A DNA stretch of 64,000 bases. Origin: Megasphaera stantonii (lineage in GTDB: Bacteria; Bacillota; Negativicutes; Veillonellales; Megasphaeraceae). The translations under genes were made by a program, and so were the position numbers. Below the pieces are notes generated by a model. It saw only the letters and a list, made by a program, of their open reading frames with translations, was not told the DNA's origin and did not search any database. Location: positions 1,240,001-1,304,000 of the forward strand of contig NZ_CP029462.1 of the NCBI RefSeq assembly GCF_003367905.1, given 5' to 3'. Shown in pieces: positions 7,721 through 16,340 of the stretch (positions are counted from its first letter, which is position 1; each line of letters begins with the position of its first letter).

Positions 7721-7924
7721 TTAAAACGCATCCCATTCAGCAAAGCGTTCATTCATGCGCTTTTTCTTTTGCCTTGCCTTTGCCGGCCCTTCTGACGCCG
7801 GGCCGAAGGGCATTTTTCCTGCTTCTACTGTGCGCTTATAGAACAGGGCGACGGCTTCTTCTTCGCTTAATCCCATGCGGGCAAAGATAGCCGCCGCTTC
7901 CTTGCGCAGCTGTTCATCTATCAT
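7721..7924 (-). CDS. short RelB/DinJ-like protein overlapping cobT
   Basis: A 67-residue protein. Residues 2-45 (IDEQLRKEAAAIFARMGLSE, then EEAVALFYKRTVEAGKMPF) match the ribbon-helix-helix core of RelB/DinJ antitoxins. The usual first beta-strand (about seven residues, VNVRID-like) is shortened to MID, and the C terminus is a basic tail (KARQKKKRMNERF) rather than a toxin-neutralising segment seen in DinJ. No RelE/YafQ toxin gene is adjacent on either side. Its ATG lies inside the last codons of cobT, so it is probably translationally coupled to it. Function unknown. Confidence 0.6.
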   Translation of the reverse strand: MIDEQLRKEAAAIFARMGLSEEEAVALFYKRTVEAGKMPFGPASEGPAKARQKKKRMNERFAEWDAF

Positions 7925-8972
7925 CCTGGTGTTCCGCCCCTTTCTCCATACGCCTGCGATGGCGTTCTTCCGCTTCGCCGTTGATGCCGTCGAGAGTCGC
8001 CATATGCCCTACGGCATACAGCATTGTCTTCAGCATGACGACGCCCAGCACAGCTCCCGTACCTTCTCCCAGAGCCATGTCAGCGTGGATAGGCACGTCG
8101 TATTCATCTATACCGCACAGCCGCAAGGCCGCGCTCATGCCGGGCTCGCGGGAAATATGCGACGGCAGCGCATACTGCCGCACGGCCGGATGGGTCTTCA
8201 CGGCGCAGGCCAGGGCTACGGCTGTAATAAATCCGTCGATGTAAAACGGCAGATGAACGTCGGCACAGGCCAGCATTGCGCCGTACAAGGCAACTAAGTC
8301 GAATCCGCCGACGCAGCGCAGGGCGTCCTCCGGCGTCTGGATTTCCCCTTCATATTTTTGCAGCGCCTCCTTGACGACCTGCTCTTTGTGAAACCAAAGG
8401 CGGTAATTGCCCTTAGACGAGCCGTGGCCGACGAGAAACGCGCTGCCGGCCGGCGCTATGGCCGTCAGCACGGCGGCCGACGTCGTCGTGTTTCCTATGC
8501 CCATTTCACCGAAGGACAGGATGTTGCATCCCCGGGCTTTCGCCGCTTCGACCCGTTCCCTGCCGACGGCGGCGGCGCGGGTAAATTGTTCCGTTGTCAT
8601 CGCCGGCTGTACCGAAAAATCGGCCGTCCCTCTGGCGATTTTCCTGTCGACGCCGACGGCGTCTTCACTGTCGATGCCGACGTCTACGACTTCGTAGGGA
8701 ATGCCGTGACAACGGCAGAAACAGGTCACAGCCGACGTTCCTTCCGTCATATGCACGCTCTGCATGTACGTAATATCAGACAGCTGAGCTACGACGCCGG
8801 AGCGGACGACGCCGTTGTCCGCGGCAAAGATAATATGGCGGGGACGAAGTTCCTCCTGAAAGGAGCCCCAGGCCAGGAAAACCTGACGCACCTGCTGCTC
8901 CAGCAGGCCCAGGCTTCCCGGCGGCTTGGCTAAGTTATGGAGCCGTTCGTCTACTTGCGCTGCAAAATCCAT
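7914..8972 (-). CDS. cobT: nicotinate-nucleotide:dimethylbenzimidazole phosphoribosyltransferase
   Basis: Activates the lower-ligand base of cobamides by phosphoribosyl transfer from nicotinate mononucleotide. The 352 residues are the usual length. Key motifs are present: KPPGSLGLLE near the N terminus, FAADNGVV, GEMGIGNTTTSAAVLTA in the middle and ALGEGTGAVLG near the C terminus, whose Glu is the catalytic base in CobT. It overlaps the thioesterase stop (TAATG) upstream and the RelB-like start downstream. A second, divergent CobT homologue lies at 24226-25227. Confidence 0.95.
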   Translation of the reverse strand: MDFAAQVDERLHNLAKPPGSLGLLEQQVRQVFLAWGSFQEELRPRHIIFAADNGVVRSGVVAQLSDITYMQSVHMTEGTSAVTCFCRCHGIPYEVVDVGIDSEDAVGVDRKIARGTADFSVQPAMTTEQFTRAAAVGRERVEAAKARGCNILSFGEMGIGNTTTSAAVLTAIAPAGSAFLVGHGSSKGNYRLWFHKEQVVKEALQKYEGEIQTPEDALRCVGGFDLVALYGAMLACADVHLPFYIDGFITAVALACAVKTHPAVRQYALPSHISREPGMSAALRLCGIDEYDVPIHADMALGEGTGAVLGVVMLKTMLYAVGHMATLDGINGEAEERHRRRMEKGAEHQDDR

Positions 8973-9418
8973 TATACCGTCATCCCTTTATAAGCCCAAT
9001 AAGCGCGCCGCCGCGCCTCACCCTGCTCATCCAGCGCCGGCAGCGTTACGCCGTGGGGCCGGGCCTGTCCCGTTTCCTCTTCGATATGGACGAAGGATAC
9101 GAAGCATTCCGCCGCCATGGCCCCGTCGGAGCGCCGCGTCATGGCGATATGGGCGCCGACGCTCGTCGTCCCGGCATAGACGACGGTACTGGAAATATCG
9201 ATGGTGTCGCCTTTGCGGACCGGCCGGAGAAACCGCAGCCCGTCCAATCCCAGGCAGACGATATGGCCGCTGTTCAGAAAGCTTTGCACGGCCAGAAAGC
9301 CGCACTCAATCATATACGACGCCGCCTGCCCGGCAAACAGCGTGTCATGAGGATTTAAGTCCTTTCCCAGTACCATATGAGCCGCCGATACGTGCCTGTC
9401 GATTCCCGTCATAGTCAT
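8972..9418 (-). CDS. hot-dog acyl-CoA thioesterase
   Basis: A 148-residue single hot-dog protein of the YciA/BFIT type: HMVLGKDLNPHDTLFAGQAA near 14-33 contains the conserved N/D-x-x-G-x-x-F-x-G catalytic patch, followed by a long helix and VRKGDTIDISS. It hydrolyses acyl-CoA to the free acid; chain-length preference cannot be read. It overlaps cobT by one base and is the first gene of the unit; the pairing with cobT looks incidental. The ATG at 9418 has a GGGAGGAATG-like site upstream. Confidence 0.8.
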   Translation of the reverse strand: MTMTGIDRHVSAAHMVLGKDLNPHDTLFAGQAASYMIECGFLAVQSFLNSGHIVCLGLDGLRFLRPVRKGDTIDISSTVVYAGTTSVGAHIAMTRRSDGAMAAECFVSFVHIEEETGQARPHGVTLPALDEQGEARRRAYWAYKGMTV

Positions 9419-9540
9419 TCCTCCCCAACTTACCGTTAATGTATCTATTGTATCATACTATAGCGAGGAAATAAGCCTAGTCTAGCCTTGAAAATTCGTT
9501 TTTTTTATGTCAAAATAAAACAATATAGAGGGGGTATAGT

Positions 9541-10557
9541 ATGTCTACGATTAAAGATATCGCTCGTGAAGCCGGCGTTTCCATCGCCACCGTTTCCATC
9601 GTCCTGAACGGCAAGGGACAGGAACGAAAAATTTCCAAGGAAACGCAGGCCCGGATACACCAAATCGCCAAACAGCTGAAATACGTGCCGAACCAGTCGG
9701 CTAAAAAGCTGCGGGCTACGCAGAAAAACAGTTACGCCATAGCGTTTTATTGGGCGACGGACTTCCGCATCAATTACCTGGCCCGTATTACGCTGGGTAT
9801 TCAAAAAGAAATTATGCAGCAGAATAAGGTCGTCCACCTGACCGTCGTGCCCTACGAGGTCGACAACCTGAAAAAGCAGATGGAAACGACGCAGAATGAA
9901 TTTTTTAACGGCATCATCATCGCCAATATGTCTAACGCCGACATGGAATATTTAAACTCCTGCGACATTTCCTATCCCGTCGTCCTGTTCAACAGGGAAT
10001 CGCCGAAATACAGCAGTGTCACCATGGACAACTACGAAGTCGGCGCCCAGGTCGCCCGCCATTTCCTCGACAAGGGAATCTACGACGCCGGCGTGCTGAC
10101 CCACGACACGACCTTCCCCATCATGCGCATGTGGATGAAGGGCTTTCTCGACACCTTTGCCGAAGCCGGCCATCCCGTGCCGGAGGAAAATATCGTCCTG
10201 TGCGACACGTCGTCTTCCAGCGCTATCGACGCGACGAAGAAGCTCTATGCAGAAAAGCGCCTGCCGAAGGCCATGTTCTGCGAATCCGACGTACTGGCTC
10301 ACGGCATGCTGTTCGCCTGCCATGAATTGGGCGTCTCCATTCCCGGCGACGTAGAAGTATTTACCATCGGCATCAACATGGCCGAATTCAACGATTACGC
10401 CATTCCGTCCTTGTCCCGCATCGATATTCCCATGCGGGAAATCGGCGAAAAATGCCTCCATCTCCTCGTCGACCTCATCGAAAAGAAGACGCCGAATCCG
10501 ACAGTCGTCTACGCCGAGGGCATTAAAATCATCGGCCAGTCGTCGCCGGAAGCCTAA
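9541..10557 (+). CDS. LacI-family transcriptional regulator
   Basis: A 338-residue repressor-type protein. Residues 2-25 are the LacI HTH (STIKDIAREAGVSIATVSIV) and the hinge helix reads PNQSAKKLRA near 55-64. A periplasmic-binding-like sensor domain follows, with FNGIIIANMS, DNYEVGAQVARHFLD and a final SLSRIDIPMREIGEKC. It probably binds a sugar or related effector. No transport or catabolic gene is adjacent: it is divergent from the thioesterase and followed by tRNA-Sec, so its target is elsewhere or itself. The start has AGAGGGGG upstream. Confidence 0.93.
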   Translation: MSTIKDIAREAGVSIATVSIVLNGKGQERKISKETQARIHQIAKQLKYVPNQSAKKLRATQKNSYAIAFYWATDFRINYLARITLGIQKEIMQQNKVVHLTVVPYEVDNLKKQMETTQNEFFNGIIIANMSNADMEYLNSCDISYPVVLFNRESPKYSSVTMDNYEVGAQVARHFLDKGIYDAGVLTHDTTFPIMRMWMKGFLDTFAEAGHPVPEENIVLCDTSSSSAIDATKKLYAEKRLPKAMFCESDVLAHGMLFACHELGVSIPGDVEVFTIGINMAEFNDYAIPSLSRIDIPMREIGEKCLHLLVDLIEKKTPNPTVVYAEGIKIIGQSSPEA

Positions 10558-10585
10558 TGGCCCGGCCGGAGGAGAGGGGATTCCG

Positions 10586-10614
10586 TTGCGCCGCCGCGGC
10601 AAACATGGTATACT
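10586..10614 (+). promoter_or_regulatory. promoter of tRNA-Sec
   Basis: TTGCGC at 10586-10591, 17-base spacer, TATACT at 10609-10614, eleven bases before the tRNA 5' end. Confidence 0.65.
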
Positions 10615-10625
10615 GAACCTATCTT

Positions 10626-10722
10626 GGGGGAGTATGGGTTCTGGTGTGCCCTCTGGTCTTCAAAACCAGTATGAGGAGTTAAGAGCTTCTTAGGTAGGTT
10701 CGATTCCTACACTTTCCCGCCA
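10626..10722 (+). tRNA. selC: tRNA-Sec (anticodon TCA)
   Basis: A 97-base gene with encoded CCA. The acceptor stem has eight pairs (GGGGGAGT with ACTTTCCC), the anticodon arm CTGGT-CTTCAAA-ACCAG presents TCA at 10660-10662, the variable arm is long, and the T-loop reads GGTTCGATTCC. These are the hallmarks of bacterial selenocysteine tRNA. It lies next to the converging selA operon. Confidence 0.97.
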
Positions 10723-10730
10723 ACTACCCG

Positions 10731-10764
10731 ACAAGGCAGCCCGCAAAGCCGCCTTGTCTTTTTT
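10731..10764 (+). terminator. terminator after tRNA-Sec
   Basis: ACAAGGC and GCCTTGT form the outer stem, followed by CTTTTTT. Confidence 0.85.
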
Positions 10765-10814
10765 AGTATCTAGCCGCTCCGTTTGCCTTTGCAATAGAAG
10801 CAGCCCGATAAAAA

Positions 10815-10843
10815 AGCGAAGACCCGTAGTCGCGGTCTTCGCT
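10815..10843 (-). terminator. terminator of the selenium operon
   Basis: AGCGAAGACC pairs with GGTCTTCGCT and is followed on the minus strand by TTTTTA. It stands ten bases after the selA stop. Confidence 0.85.
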
Positions 10844-10852
10844 GTTTTTACG

Positions 10853-12256
10853 TTATCCTTCGGCTACGGCCTTGGCAATTTCCGTGCAGATCAGGGGAAA
10901 TTCGTCGTCCCGCAGCGTCCGTACGGACAGGCACAGCCAGTCTTGCTGCACTCTGGCGACAACGGGGACTTCGGCATGGCGCAGGCGGCGTTCTAATTCT
11001 GCCGCCGTCAGGCCTTCTGACGCGACGGCGGCGGCGTACCCCGGCAACGTATATTCCGGATAGGAACCGCCGCCGACCATGTCGCGGACCGGCACGGTCT
11101 GCACCTGCAGGGCCGCGTCGGCAGTCCGCAGCATTTGGGCCAGCACATCGGCTCGCCGCAGGCATTCCTTCTGGGTCCGCGCCAGCATCTGCAGCGCAGG
11201 AATAGACCGTATTGCCAGGTCTTCGTCCCGGTACAGCTGCAGCGTCGCCTCCAAGGCGGCCAGGGTCATCTTATCGACCCGCAGGGCCCGCAGCAGCTGG
11301 TGCTGTTTCATCGGCTCGATATACTCGGCCTTGCCGACGATAATGCCGGCCTGCGGCCCGCCGAGAAGCTTGTCGCCGCTGAACATGACGACATCGCAGC
11401 CTTGCTTCAGGACCTCCTTTACAGTCGGCTCGTAGGGCAGGCCGAAGCGGCGCATGTCGACGAATAATCCGCTGCCCAGGTCGTTGATGAGGGGCAGGCC
11501 CTTGGCGTGGGCCAGCTCGGCCAGCTCCTGGGCAGGCACGCTTTCAGAAAAGCCTATGATGCGGTAATTGCTCGTATGGACTTTCATAATCGCGCCGGTA
11601 CCTTCGCCGACGGCCCGGCTGTAGTCTGACAGGTGGGTCTTATTGGTCGTCCCGACTTCCCGTATCGTGCCGCCGCTGGCTTCGATGACGTCGGGAATGC
11701 GGAACAGGCCGCCGATTTCCACGAGTTCTCCCCGGGAAATCACGACTTCCTTCCCCTGCGTCATCGACGTCAGGGCCAGCAGCACGGCGGCGGCGTTGTT
11801 ATTGACGACGAGTACGTCTTCCGCCCCAGTCAGCTCTTTCAGCAGCGACTGCAGGTGGGCATAGCGGGAGCCGCGGCGCCCTTCGTCCAGATCGTATTCC
11901 AAGTTCGAGTACGACGCGGCGATTTCGCCTACGTGCCGTCCAATCTCCTCGCTCAGTACAGACCGGCCCAAATTCGTGTGAAGAATTGTCCCCGTAGCGT
12001 TGACGACTGTTTTCAGGCGCAGGGATTTCTGCCGGCGGAAATAGGCCAGCACCATGCCGTCCAGCTCGTCCTCTGCCGGTACGTCGCGGCGGCGTTCGGC
12101 CAAAATGTCCCGGCGCAGTCCGGCCAATACGTCCTGTACAGCTTGTTTTATCAGGCTGCGGGACAGGTTTTGTTCCCATTCGGCCAGCGCAGGCCGCTGC
12201 AGCAGTACGTCTACTTTGGGAAGCTGCCGCAGCAGCTGTCTTGTATCTTGTTTCAT
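10853..12256 (-). CDS. selA: L-seryl-tRNA(Sec) selenium transferase
   Basis: Converts seryl-tRNA(Sec) to selenocysteinyl-tRNA(Sec) with selenophosphate. The 467 residues match bacterial SelA. It begins with the N-terminal RQLLRQLPKVDVLLQRP domain. The core holds VVNATGTILHTNLGRS and the PLP-lysine motif MFSGDKLLGGPQAGIIVGK around 288-306. It follows selB by four bases, and together with tRNA-Sec, selB and selD it completes the Sec insertion pathway in this window. Last gene of its operon; a terminator follows. Confidence 0.97.
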   Translation of the reverse strand: MKQDTRQLLRQLPKVDVLLQRPALAEWEQNLSRSLIKQAVQDVLAGLRRDILAERRRDVPAEDELDGMVLAYFRRQKSLRLKTVVNATGTILHTNLGRSVLSEEIGRHVGEIAASYSNLEYDLDEGRRGSRYAHLQSLLKELTGAEDVLVVNNNAAAVLLALTSMTQGKEVVISRGELVEIGGLFRIPDVIEASGGTIREVGTTNKTHLSDYSRAVGEGTGAIMKVHTSNYRIIGFSESVPAQELAELAHAKGLPLINDLGSGLFVDMRRFGLPYEPTVKEVLKQGCDVVMFSGDKLLGGPQAGIIVGKAEYIEPMKQHQLLRALRVDKMTLAALEATLQLYRDEDLAIRSIPALQMLARTQKECLRRADVLAQMLRTADAALQVQTVPVRDMVGGGSYPEYTLPGYAAAVASEGLTAAELERRLRHAEVPVVARVQQDWLCLSVRTLRDDEFPLICTEIAKAVAEG

Positions 12257-12260
12257 TGCC

Positions 12261-14174
12261 TCACCTGCTTTCTATACAATCTGCGCCGTCGTCGAGGACT
12301 CGCCCTCCTTCGGCGCGCCGCGTCACGTGCTGTTCATCCATGTAATCCAGTAATTGAAGGGCCCCTTTGCGCCCGATACCTAAGAGATCGCGGAAGGCAG
12401 CCAGCTCAATGGGCCCCTTTTCCCGCACGTAGCGGCAGAGGCGGCGCACGGCATCGTCATAGGCCTGGCGCGCTACGGCGTACTCCGGCGATAAGATCAC
12501 AGCCGTCTTCCCCCGCATGGCTTCCAGCACGGCCCGGCCATCCGGCCAGGGAGCGATCAAATCGCTGATCTTTACAGGCGTATACCCCGACTGGATTAAG
12601 GCCGCCGTCATGGCGTCGCGGGCCTTTTTCTGCTCCGGCGTAAATACGACGCGGAACCGGCTGGCCGCTGCGACGGCATCCTCTATGCGGCAGCTCCCGT
12701 CTCCTTCCATGAGGCGCAGGATCTCGCCGGCTTCTTTTTCCGACAAGGAACCGCCCAAACGAGAGCGGAACTCGCCGAGGGGCATGCCCGGGCGCAGGGG
12801 ATATTCCTTGTGATAGGCCAGCAGGAGCTGCACGGCCCGGCCTTTAAGCTTTTGATACGCCTCCCGATGGATATAGCCGGCCGCCGTCTCGTACAGAACG
12901 CCCTCTTCCGAAAGGCGGGCTGCAGCTGCGTCCAGTACGGCGGCATCTGCTCCCAAGGCGGCCTGCACGTCGGCCTGACGGGCAAAGGATTTCGCCTTGT
13001 GGAGCAGGTAATCGCAGAGCCCTTCGTCGAGGCTGCCGCTGTCCTTCGCTTTTAAGCTGTCCAGCACGGCTTCCTTAAAGCGGCGGTGCTTGCGGGGATT
13101 AGCGTCCAGTACTTCGCCGCCGCCTAGGGTGCGCATGGGGGAAAAGGTCCGCAGGATAAATCGATCCCTTGCCTTGACGACGATTTCATCCCCTTCCAGC
13201 CGCAGCTGCACAAAGCCTTCCTGTCCGGGCAGAATCGACTCCACGCCCAGGGGAACAGCCCGAACCATGACTTCCTGCGTCCCGACGAGGAGACGCAGGC
13301 GATCCCACATCTGAATCAGACAATCTGCTCGCTTTAAGCAGGAAACCTTGGCGTCGATCATTCTCGTCGGCGTCAAATCGGCGGAAGCACACAGCACATT
13401 GCCGCGACGTACCTCATCCGTCCCGATGTTGGCCAGATTGAAGGCCGTCCGCTGGCCCGCCTCGGCCCGTCCGACGTTTTGCTCATGAATCTGTATATTC
13501 CGAACCCGCACGGCCCGCTTCTTCGGATACAAAAACAGCTCGTCGCCGACGGCCACAGCTCCGTCCAGCAGCGTCCCCGTCACGACGGTACCGAAGCCCT
13601 TTACGGAAAAGGCCCGGTCGATATTCAGGCGGGCCGCGCCGCCGGAGTACCGTTCCGACAGATCTTCCGTCATGGCCTGTATCTTGACGACGAGGTTCGA
13701 AAGGCCCCGTCCCGTAAGGGCGTCCGTTTCGACGATGTCAGCATTGGCAGCTGCTGTATCGGCCAGCTTGGCACGGATATCCTCCTTGACCAGTTCCAGC
13801 ATGTCCTCGTCGACCGTATCGGCCTTCGTAACGACGACGAGATACTTCTCAATTCCCAGAAGTGTCAAAATATCCATATGCTCGACCGTCTGGGGCATGA
13901 CGCCTTCATTGGCATCTACGACCAGCAGCACCATGCCCAAGCCGGGCAGGCCGGCGACCATATTTCGGATAAATCGCTCGTGTCCTGGAACGTCGACGAT
14001 GCCGGCGCGCGTGCCGTCGGGCAAATCCAAATAGGCGAAGCCCAGGTTAATCGTCAGGCCCCGCCGCTTTTCTTCCTTCGTCGTATCCGTATCGATACCG
14101 GTCAGGGCCTTTACCAGGGTCGTCTTGCCATGGTCTACGTGGCCGGCCGTCCCGATGACGACATGTCTTGCCAT
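12261..14174 (-). CDS. selB: selenocysteine-specific translation elongation factor
   Basis: GTPase that brings Sec-tRNA(Sec) to UGA codons carrying a SECIS hairpin. The N-terminal G domain shows [19 protein letters not shown] (8-26), [12 protein letters not shown] and VTKAD. Domains II-III follow, and the C-terminal 250 residues are the winged-helix repeats that bind SECIS RNA (including [20 protein letters not shown] near the end). Length 637 is normal. The start at 14174 directly abuts the DUF3343 stop, indicating tight coupling. Confidence 0.97.
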   Translation of the reverse strand: MARHVVIGTAGHVDHGKTTLVKALTGIDTDTTKEEKRRGLTINLGFAYLDLPDGTRAGIVDVPGHERFIRNMVAGLPGLGMVLLVVDANEGVMPQTVEHMDILTLLGIEKYLVVVTKADTVDEDMLELVKEDIRAKLADTAAANADIVETDALTGRGLSNLVVKIQAMTEDLSERYSGGAARLNIDRAFSVKGFGTVVTGTLLDGAVAVGDELFLYPKKRAVRVRNIQIHEQNVGRAEAGQRTAFNLANIGTDEVRRGNVLCASADLTPTRMIDAKVSCLKRADCLIQMWDRLRLLVGTQEVMVRAVPLGVESILPGQEGFVQLRLEGDEIVVKARDRFILRTFSPMRTLGGGEVLDANPRKHRRFKEAVLDSLKAKDSGSLDEGLCDYLLHKAKSFARQADVQAALGADAAVLDAAAARLSEEGVLYETAAGYIHREAYQKLKGRAVQLLLAYHKEYPLRPGMPLGEFRSRLGGSLSEKEAGEILRLMEGDGSCRIEDAVAAASRFRVVFTPEQKKARDAMTAALIQSGYTPVKISDLIAPWPDGRAVLEAMRGKTAVILSPEYAVARQAYDDAVRRLCRYVREKGPIELAAFRDLLGIGRKGALQLLDYMDEQHVTRRAEGGRVLDDGADCIESR

Positions 14175-14444
14175 TTACGCACCGCCTCCCTGTTTTTCAT
14201 AAGACACCTTCAATCCGTCCCGCACGGCATGATACAAGCTCTCGCAGGAAAAGCCGCATTGCGCCAGCATCGCCGTCAGCGACCCTTCCTCCTCCAGGTC
14301 GTAGCGCAGGGAAAATCCGCAGCTGGCGTAAATTTTTCCCGGCGTCGGCACGATGCGGGCCTTTATCTGACGCCGCTTAGCTTCCGCCTCGGCCTGCATC
14401 GCGTCCTTCGTATTGTAAAACAAAGCGATGCCATACGTTTCCAT
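14175..14444 (-). CDS. DUF3343 protein, putative Se/S carrier-like
   Basis: An 89-residue protein of the DUF3343 type, starting [18 protein letters not shown] and containing [16 protein letters not shown] with a conserved Cys-Gly, then a second Cys pair region [10 protein letters not shown]. Members are commonly found in Firmicute selenium loci (known context) and have been proposed as sulfur/selenium carriers; no activity is shown. It sits between yedF and selB with eight and zero bases of spacing, supporting a selenium-linked role here. Confidence 0.8.
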   Translation of the reverse strand: METYGIALFYNTKDAMQAEAEAKRRQIKARIVPTPGKIYASCGFSLRYDLEEEGSLTAMLAQCGFSCESLYHAVRDGLKVSYEKQGGGA

Positions 14445-14452
14445 AGGCCCTC

Positions 14453-15043
14453 CTACGGCTTGACAATACGGTCGGCCGTCCGCATCAATTCGACGATGCG
14501 GTACATATTCGTGATTTCGCCGACAGCGACTTTATCCGTCAGCCCGTAGAAATTGAGGCAGGCGCCGCAGGCGTAAATCGGCACGCCCATCTGCGCCAGC
14601 TTCTGCAAATCTTCCAGCGATTCCGAGCCTTCCGTTACCAGGGGCACGCCGCCGTTGTAAAAGACGACGCACTGAGGCAGGACGTCCTGCTCCGTCAGGG
14701 TATACAGGAAGGTCTTGAGCAGGCTTTTGCCGAAAGCCTCGTCGCCGACGCCCATGTACGGCGAATTGACGACGACGATATACGAATCGACGGCCTTCGC
14801 CATTTCGGCTGCTGGAGACGAGACCGCCGCCTGCCCGTTCTTGGCGATGACGACGACGTAGCGATCCGGCGATTCTTCCGTCAGCGTATACGTGCAGCCC
14901 AGCTGATCGGCCAGGCGCTTTAAGTTTTCCGTCGCGATTTTATTATCGACAATCGTCTCCACTACGTCGTGTTCCTTCAGTGCTTTATGGGTTTGAATTA
15001 CGGGAAGGGGGCAGGCCTTGCCCGTCATATCGATTTTAAACAT
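14453..15043 (-). CDS. yedF: selenium-metabolism sulfurtransferase-like protein YedF
   Basis: A 196-residue protein. Residues 1-70 are a TusA/SirA-like domain with the conserved Cys in MTGKACPLPVIQTHKAL; residues 95-190 are a DsrE-like domain (VVNSPYMGVGDEAFGKSLLK, then VFYNGGVPLVTEGS and YACGACLNFYGL). This fusion is the selenium-associated YedF subfamily. It probably handles activated sulfur or selenium between the cysteine desulfurase upstream and SelD/SelA (inference from context). 52 bases separate it from the desulfurase gene. Confidence 0.9.
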   Translation of the reverse strand: MFKIDMTGKACPLPVIQTHKALKEHDVVETIVDNKIATENLKRLADQLGCTYTLTEESPDRYVVVIAKNGQAAVSSPAAEMAKAVDSYIVVVNSPYMGVGDEAFGKSLLKTFLYTLTEQDVLPQCVVFYNGGVPLVTEGSESLEDLQKLAQMGVPIYACGACLNFYGLTDKVAVGEITNMYRIVELMRTADRIVKP

Positions 15044-15095
15044 GTTTCCATTCCTCCTTATACGATACGTTCTATTTCATCATTCTCCGCCGGCC

Positions 15096-16250
15096 TCACG
15101 TCTCCATGGCGGCAATATCCCGCAGGGCCCGCAGGGCCGCCGCGACGTCGTCCTCCGTCGTAAACCGGGAAAAGGAAAAGCGCACGGCGCCGCGCCGCTC
15201 CGTATGGAGCTCTTCGTGCATAAGCGGGGCGCAGTGAAATCCAGACCGCGTCGCCATGCCGTATTGATCCCATAAGATATCGCTGACCAAGGCCGAATCG
15301 GCGTCGCCGACATTCAGGGCGTATACGCCGACGCGAGGGCTGGAAAAGTCGCCGTACAGCGTGATGTTCGGCAGCTCCCGAACCCCTTCCGTAAAGATGC
15401 GCCCCAACGCCTCCTGATGGCGGACTGCCGCCTCCAGGCCTTCGTCAAGCAGCACCTGCACGCCTGCAGCCAGTCCGGCGATACCGGCAACGTTGGCCGT
15501 GCCCGCCTCGAATACACCCGGAATATCCCGCGGCTGTTCGTGGTCAAAGGAATGGACGCCGTCGCCGCCCGTAATATACGGCCGCACCTCCGTATCCTTT
15601 CGGATGCAGACGCCGCCCGTTCCTCCCGGCCCATAGAGTGATTTATGGCCCGTAAAGCACAGGGCCGTGACGACGCCGTCAGACAAGTCGATAGGATAGG
15701 CCCCTGCCGATTGGGACGCATCGACGACGAGCATCAGGGAATGCTTGCGGCAGAAAGCCTTGACGCGCTCCAAATCCACGACGTTGCCCGTCACGTTCGA
15801 TGCATGGTTGCACACGACGGCCTTCGTCGACGGCCGCAGCTTCTGTTCCAGTTCGCCGTACTGCAGCGCGCCCGTACCGGCTTCCGAGCCTATAAAATCG
15901 ACGGCCGTTCCCTGCTGCTCCAGCTGATACAGGGGCCGCAGGACGGCGTTGTGTTCCCATGTCGTCGTCAGGACGTGATCACCCGCTCCGAGCAGCCCTT
16001 TCAGCACCATGTTGAGAGCCGCCGTGGAATTATGCGTAAAGGCCACGTCGTACGCCTCGCCGGCATGAAACAGCGTCTTAATCAATTCCTTCGCCTGCAG
16101 CACTAACCCGTAGGCTCGCAGCGAATAGGCGTGGGCGCCCCGGGAAGGATTGCCCAGCAGGCCGCCGCTGAGGGCGTCGTACACGGCCTGGGCCACGGCC
16201 TGCGGCTTCTGCGCCGTCGTCGCGGCGTTGTCAAAGTAATACATGTCCAT
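15096..16250 (-). CDS. cysteine desulfurase family protein (class V aminotransferase fold)
   Basis: A 384-residue PLP enzyme, first gene of the selenium operon. It has the start MYYFDNAATTAQKPQAV, the PLP-lysine motif LCFTGHKSLYGPGGTGG around 205-221 and a C-terminal catalytic loop RSGFHCAPLMHEE. This is the SufS/CsdB-like subgroup often found beside selD and yedF. It may release Se from selenocysteine or S from cysteine for the pathway (inference). No scaffold iscU/sufU is nearby, which argues against a dedicated Fe-S role. Confidence 0.88.
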   Translation of the reverse strand: MDMYYFDNAATTAQKPQAVAQAVYDALSGGLLGNPSRGAHAYSLRAYGLVLQAKELIKTLFHAGEAYDVAFTHNSTAALNMVLKGLLGAGDHVLTTTWEHNAVLRPLYQLEQQGTAVDFIGSEAGTGALQYGELEQKLRPSTKAVVCNHASNVTGNVVDLERVKAFCRKHSLMLVVDASQSAGAYPIDLSDGVVTALCFTGHKSLYGPGGTGGVCIRKDTEVRPYITGGDGVHSFDHEQPRDIPGVFEAGTANVAGIAGLAAGVQVLLDEGLEAAVRHQEALGRIFTEGVRELPNITLYGDFSSPRVGVYALNVGDADSALVSDILWDQYGMATRSGFHCAPLMHEELHTERRGAVRFSFSRFTTEDDVAAALRALRDIAAMET

Positions 16251-16292
16251 CGCTCCTTTCCGCAGAACTCCTAACCGATTTCATTTGTTAAA

Positions 16293-16322
16293 AAAAGGCA
16301 GCTCGCAACGGAGCTGCCTTTT
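16293..16322 (-). terminator. terminator after purB
   Basis: AAAAGGCAGCTC and GAGCTGCCTTTT pair around GCAACG. The T run is on the minus strand, 19 bases after the purB stop, so purB is separate from the selenium operon. Confidence 0.85.
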
Positions 16323-16340
16323 ATCTTGCCTGTAGGCGAA

